Shown here one piece after another: positions 42,850 through 45,014 of a stretch of 45,014 nucleotides of DNA. This stretch comes from an uncultured Caulobacter sp. (GTDB taxonomy: Bacteria > Pseudomonadota > Alphaproteobacteria > Caulobacterales > Caulobacteraceae). The stretch covers positions 1 through 45,014 of the forward strand of contig CALALX010000068.1 in the NCBI GenBank assembly GCA_937925635.1, written 5' to 3'. How positions within the stretch are numbered: position 1 is the stretch's first letter; each line of letters begins with the position of its first letter. The notes beneath the pieces are model-generated. The model did not search any database. It was given only the letters and a program-made list of their open reading frames with translations, and was not told the origin of the DNA. The translations under genes and the position numbers were made by a program.

Positions 42850-43628
42850 CACGCCGCTCCCCTTGATTGCAGTGATGCGTCGAACTGGGCCAGGGCCGCC
42901 TTCAGGGCCGCAACCGGCTCGCCGCGCGGCACGAACTCATGTCCCACCCACCCCTGATAGCCCAGATGCCGCAGCAGCCCGGCGATGGCCGGCCAGTTGA
43001 TTTCCTGCCGATCGTCCAGATCGCGGCGCCCCGGCGCCCCGGCGGTGTGCACGTGGCCGATGAGGTCGAAGTGGGCGCGGATCGTCCGGCTCAGATCGCC
43101 CTCCATCAGCTGCATGTGATAGCCGTCGTAGAGCAGCCGCAGGGCCGGCGAGCCGACGCCCCGGACCACCTCGGCTCCGAAGGCGGTGCGGTCGCACTGG
43201 TGCCCGGGATGGTCGACCTTGCTGTTGAGCAGCTCCAGCAGCAGTCGCACGCCCGCCGCCTCGGCATGGGTCGCGACCGGCGCCAGACCCTCGATGCAGG
43301 CGGCGATCGCTTGGCCGTCGTCCCCGTCGCCGAAGCGATCGCCCGAGAAGACGATCACCGCCTCGCAGCCGCCCGCGGCCGCGGTGTCGATGTTGCGGCG
43401 GACCTCGTCGGCGAGGGCCGCGTGCCGGGACGGGTTGTTGAAGCCGCGCTCCAGCGTGTGACCGGTCAGGGTGACCAGCGCCAGGCCCGCGTCCCGGGCC
43501 AAGGGCCACAGCGCCTGCGGCAGCATCTCGACCCCTTGCGCGCCGGCCGCGGCGGCGTCGCGCAGCAGGCTCGCGGGATCAACCTCGCGGCCCGCAGTGA
43601 ACGACCACCAGGCGAAACTCTGCCGCAC
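42849..43628 (-). CDS. TIM-barrel isomerase, hydroxypyruvate isomerase-like
   Basis: This 259-aa protein is of the xylose-isomerase-like TIM barrel family, closest to hydroxypyruvate isomerase (Hyi) in pattern. Motifs are LLLELLNSKVDHPGHQCD (catalytic Glu), LYDGYHMQLMEGD (Asp, His), HVHTAGAPGRRDLDD (His) and WVGHEFVPRG (second Glu). The start is GTG at 43628, overlapping the TAG stop of the Gfo/Idh/MocA gene. The stop overlaps the GMC gene. True substrate may be a keto-sugar derivative rather than hydroxypyruvate, given the neighbours. Confidence 0.85.
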   Translation of the reverse strand: MRQSFAWWSFTAGREVDPASLLRDAAAAGAQGVEMLPQALWPLARDAGLALVTLTGHTLERGFNNPSRHAALADEVRRNIDTAAAGGCEAVIVFSGDRFGDGDDGQAIAACIEGLAPVATHAEAAGVRLLLELLNSKVDHPGHQCDRTAFGAEVVRGVGSPALRLLYDGYHMQLMEGDLSRTIRAHFDLIGHVHTAGAPGRRDLDDRQEINWPAIAGLLRHLGYQGWVGHEFVPRGEPVAALKAALAQFDASLQSRGAA

Positions 43629-44770
43629 TACGTGTCCTCCTCGCCGAGCGGCGTCCAGCGGCCGTCAGCCGCGGCGCTGCGCACCGAAGCCTCGATGAAC
43701 CGCACGCCCTCGACCCCCGCTGTGACGCCGGGCAGGTCCGACGCGGGCGCGGGCTGACCGGCCCTGTGCGCCGCGATCAGGCCGGCCGCGTCGGCGTAGA
43801 TCCGCGCGAAGCCTTCCAGATAGCCCTCCGGATGGCCGGCCGGGATGCGCGTCGCCGCATTGGCGGCCGCCGACAATCCGGGGCCGCCGCGCCGCAGGAG
43901 GCGGGGCGCCTCGCCGAGCGGCGTGTAGCGCAGGATGTCCGGGTCCTCCTGCGACCATTCCAGCCCTGCGGTCTCGCCGTAGATCCGCAGTCGCAGGCCG
44001 TTGGCCGCGCCGACCGCCACCTGGCTGGCCCAGAGCTGGCCGCGCGCGCCGCTCGCCCAGCGCAGGCGCAGCTGCACGTCGTCGTCGAGCCGCCGACCGG
44101 CCACGAACCGCGAGGTCTCGGCGCTGACCTGATCGGCCGCCGCGCCCAGCACGAAGGTCGCCAGGTGGTAGGCGTGGGTGGCGATGTCGCCCAGCGCGCC
44201 GCCCGGACCGGCCCGCTCGGGATCGCCTCGCCATTCGGCCTGTTTGTTGCCTGGCAAGGGGGTGGCGAGCCAGTCCTGCGCATACTCCGCCTGCACCACA
44301 CGGATCGCGCCCAGGGCCCCGGAGGCGACCATGGCCCGCATCTGCCGGACCATCGCATAGCCGCTGTAGTTGTGGGTCAGCACGAACGGAGTTCCGGTCC
44401 GCGCCACGGTGTCTGCCAGGTCCAAGGCTTCGGCCAAGCCGGTGGTCATCGGCTTGTCGCAGATCACCGCGATCCCGGCCTCCAGGAAGGCCTTGGCCGG
44501 GCCGTGGTGCAGGTGGTTGGGCGTCACGATGGCCACCGCGTCGATCGGGTCCGGCCGCGCCGCCTCGGTCCGCGCCATGTCGCGCCAGTCGCCGTAGCAG
44601 CGGTCCCCGGCGAGGCCGAGGCCCTGGCCGAACGCCCGCGAGCGCGCCGCGTCGCTGCTGAAGGCCCCCGCGACCAGCGCCCAGCGGTCGTCCAGCCGCG
44701 CCGCCATGCGGTGCACCGCGCCGATGAAGGCCCCGTCGCCGCCCCCGATCATCCCGAGCGAAAGACGCAT
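43628..44770 (-). CDS. Gfo/Idh/MocA family oxidoreductase
   Basis: This is a 380-aa NAD(P)-dependent sugar dehydrogenase. The N-terminal Rossmann domain has MIGGGDGAFIG. CDKP at residues 104-107 is the family EKP-type motif with the catalytic Lys106. GDIATHAYH gives Asp195 and His199, the usual DxxxH pair. The C-terminal domain is the normal alpha/beta sheet. Length is typical. It is coupled with the next gene by a TAGTG overlap, and its ATG lies one base after the upstream TIM-barrel gene. Substrate is probably a sugar, inositol or keto-glycoside. Confidence 0.9.
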   Translation of the reverse strand: MRLSLGMIGGGDGAFIGAVHRMAARLDDRWALVAGAFSSDAARSRAFGQGLGLAGDRCYGDWRDMARTEAARPDPIDAVAIVTPNHLHHGPAKAFLEAGIAVICDKPMTTGLAEALDLADTVARTGTPFVLTHNYSGYAMVRQMRAMVASGALGAIRVVQAEYAQDWLATPLPGNKQAEWRGDPERAGPGGALGDIATHAYHLATFVLGAAADQVSAETSRFVAGRRLDDDVQLRLRWASGARGQLWASQVAVGAANGLRLRIYGETAGLEWSQEDPDILRYTPLGEAPRLLRRGGPGLSAAANAATRIPAGHPEGYLEGFARIYADAAGLIAAHRAGQPAPASDLPGVTAGVEGVRFIEASVRSAAADGRWTPLGEEDT

Positions 44771-44771
44771 C

Positions 44772-45014
44772 TCAGCGGTCGAGGCCCAGCAGCCTGCGAT
44801 TGGCCGCCGCGTCCACGTCGGTGGCCAGGAAGTCGTCGAAGCTCTTGCCGGTGACGTTGATGATGTGGTCGCGAATGAAGGTCGCGCCTTCGCGCGCTCC
44901 GTCCTCCGGCGCCTTCAGCGCGCATTCCCACTCGAGCACCGCCCAGCCGCGATAGCCGTACTGGGCGAACTTCGAGAAGATGGCCTTGAAGTCGATCTGG
45001 CCGTCGCCGAGCGA
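44772..45014 (-). CDS. Sugar phosphate isomerase/epimerase, C-terminal part
   Basis: The frame is open from the window edge to a TGA at 44772-44774 and gives 80 residues. It starts SLGDGQIDFKAIFSKF and continues with GYRGWAVLEWECAL, which is the last metal-site strand of the xylose-isomerase-like TIM barrel family (the E in LEWE). It ends with an extended tail (TDVDAAANRRLLGLDR) seen in family members linked to Gfo/Idh genes. The 5' part lies beyond the window. It ends one base before the Gfo/Idh/MocA start codon, so it is co-transcribed with it. Confidence 0.82.
   Translation of the reverse strand, partial: SLGDGQIDFKAIFSKFAQYGYRGWAVLEWECALKAPEDGAREGATFIRDHIINVTGKSFDDFLATDVDAAANRRLLGLDR

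Overview
The window is a GC-rich, gene-dense stretch of chromosome. It most resembles an alphaproteobacterium of the Caulobacterales (Phenylobacterium or Caulobacter type). I infer this from protein style, gene neighbourhoods such as a PetP/PetR-like regulator pair divergent from a branched-chain aminotransferase, GANTC (CcrM-type) sites in intergenic DNA, a TonB-dependent receptor, and several aromatic or fatty-acid catabolic genes. No phage genes, transposase genes or CRISPR array are visible. The mobile-like content is limited to short dispersed palindromic repeats and one toxin-antitoxin pair.

Left part (1-15.2 kb, mostly housekeeping). The end of korA and all of korB (2-oxoacid:ferredoxin oxidoreductase) run on +. 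On - lies an lgt / MidA-type methyltransferase / pgeF cluster, followed by manC. Then come ubiK, a YbjN-family gene and proC on +. A MarR regulator, OmpR-type response regulator and sensor kinase sit on -, divergent from the aminotransferase gene on +. A second - cluster holds a 30-residue membrane protein gene, a pteridine-reductase-like SDR, folB, two membrane protein genes and a TPR protein gene. A Nudix hydrolase follows on +.

Middle part (15.2-26.9 kb, catabolic and accessory). The genes are an SMP-30-type lactonase, an aldehyde dehydrogenase, a fatty-acyl-CoA ligase, a ParE-type toxin with its antitoxin, an epoxide-hydrolase-like protein, a feruloyl-CoA-synthase-like ligase, an HSL-family esterase and a TonB-dependent receptor. 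Two copies of one ~90-bp palindromic repeat lie just after stop codons here.

Right part (27-45 kb). Divergent nhaA and a CaxA/YrbG-type antiporter are followed by selO, a small lipoprotein and glucokinase. Next are a Baeyer-Villiger-type flavin monooxygenase, tRNA-Arg(CCT), an AraC regulator divergent from a DUF1254/DUF1214 protein, and an SDR, enoyl-CoA hydratase and acyl-CoA dehydrogenase group. The window ends in a - strand operon of TIM-barrel isomerases, a Gfo/Idh/MocA dehydrogenase and a GMC oxidoreductase, which looks like a sugar or glycoside oxidation pathway and runs off the right edge.

Most notable regulatory signal: three 14-bp inverted repeats of the form YAAAC-N4-GTTTG lie in the promoter regions of the aldehyde dehydrogenase, the monooxygenase, and the divergent enoyl-CoA hydratase / acyl-CoA dehydrogenase pair. 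They suggest one PsrA-like (TetR-family) regulon linking scattered catabolic genes. A second curiosity is a ~65-bp element with TGTC words about 10 bp apart, found upstream of both the antitoxin gene and the small lipoprotein gene.
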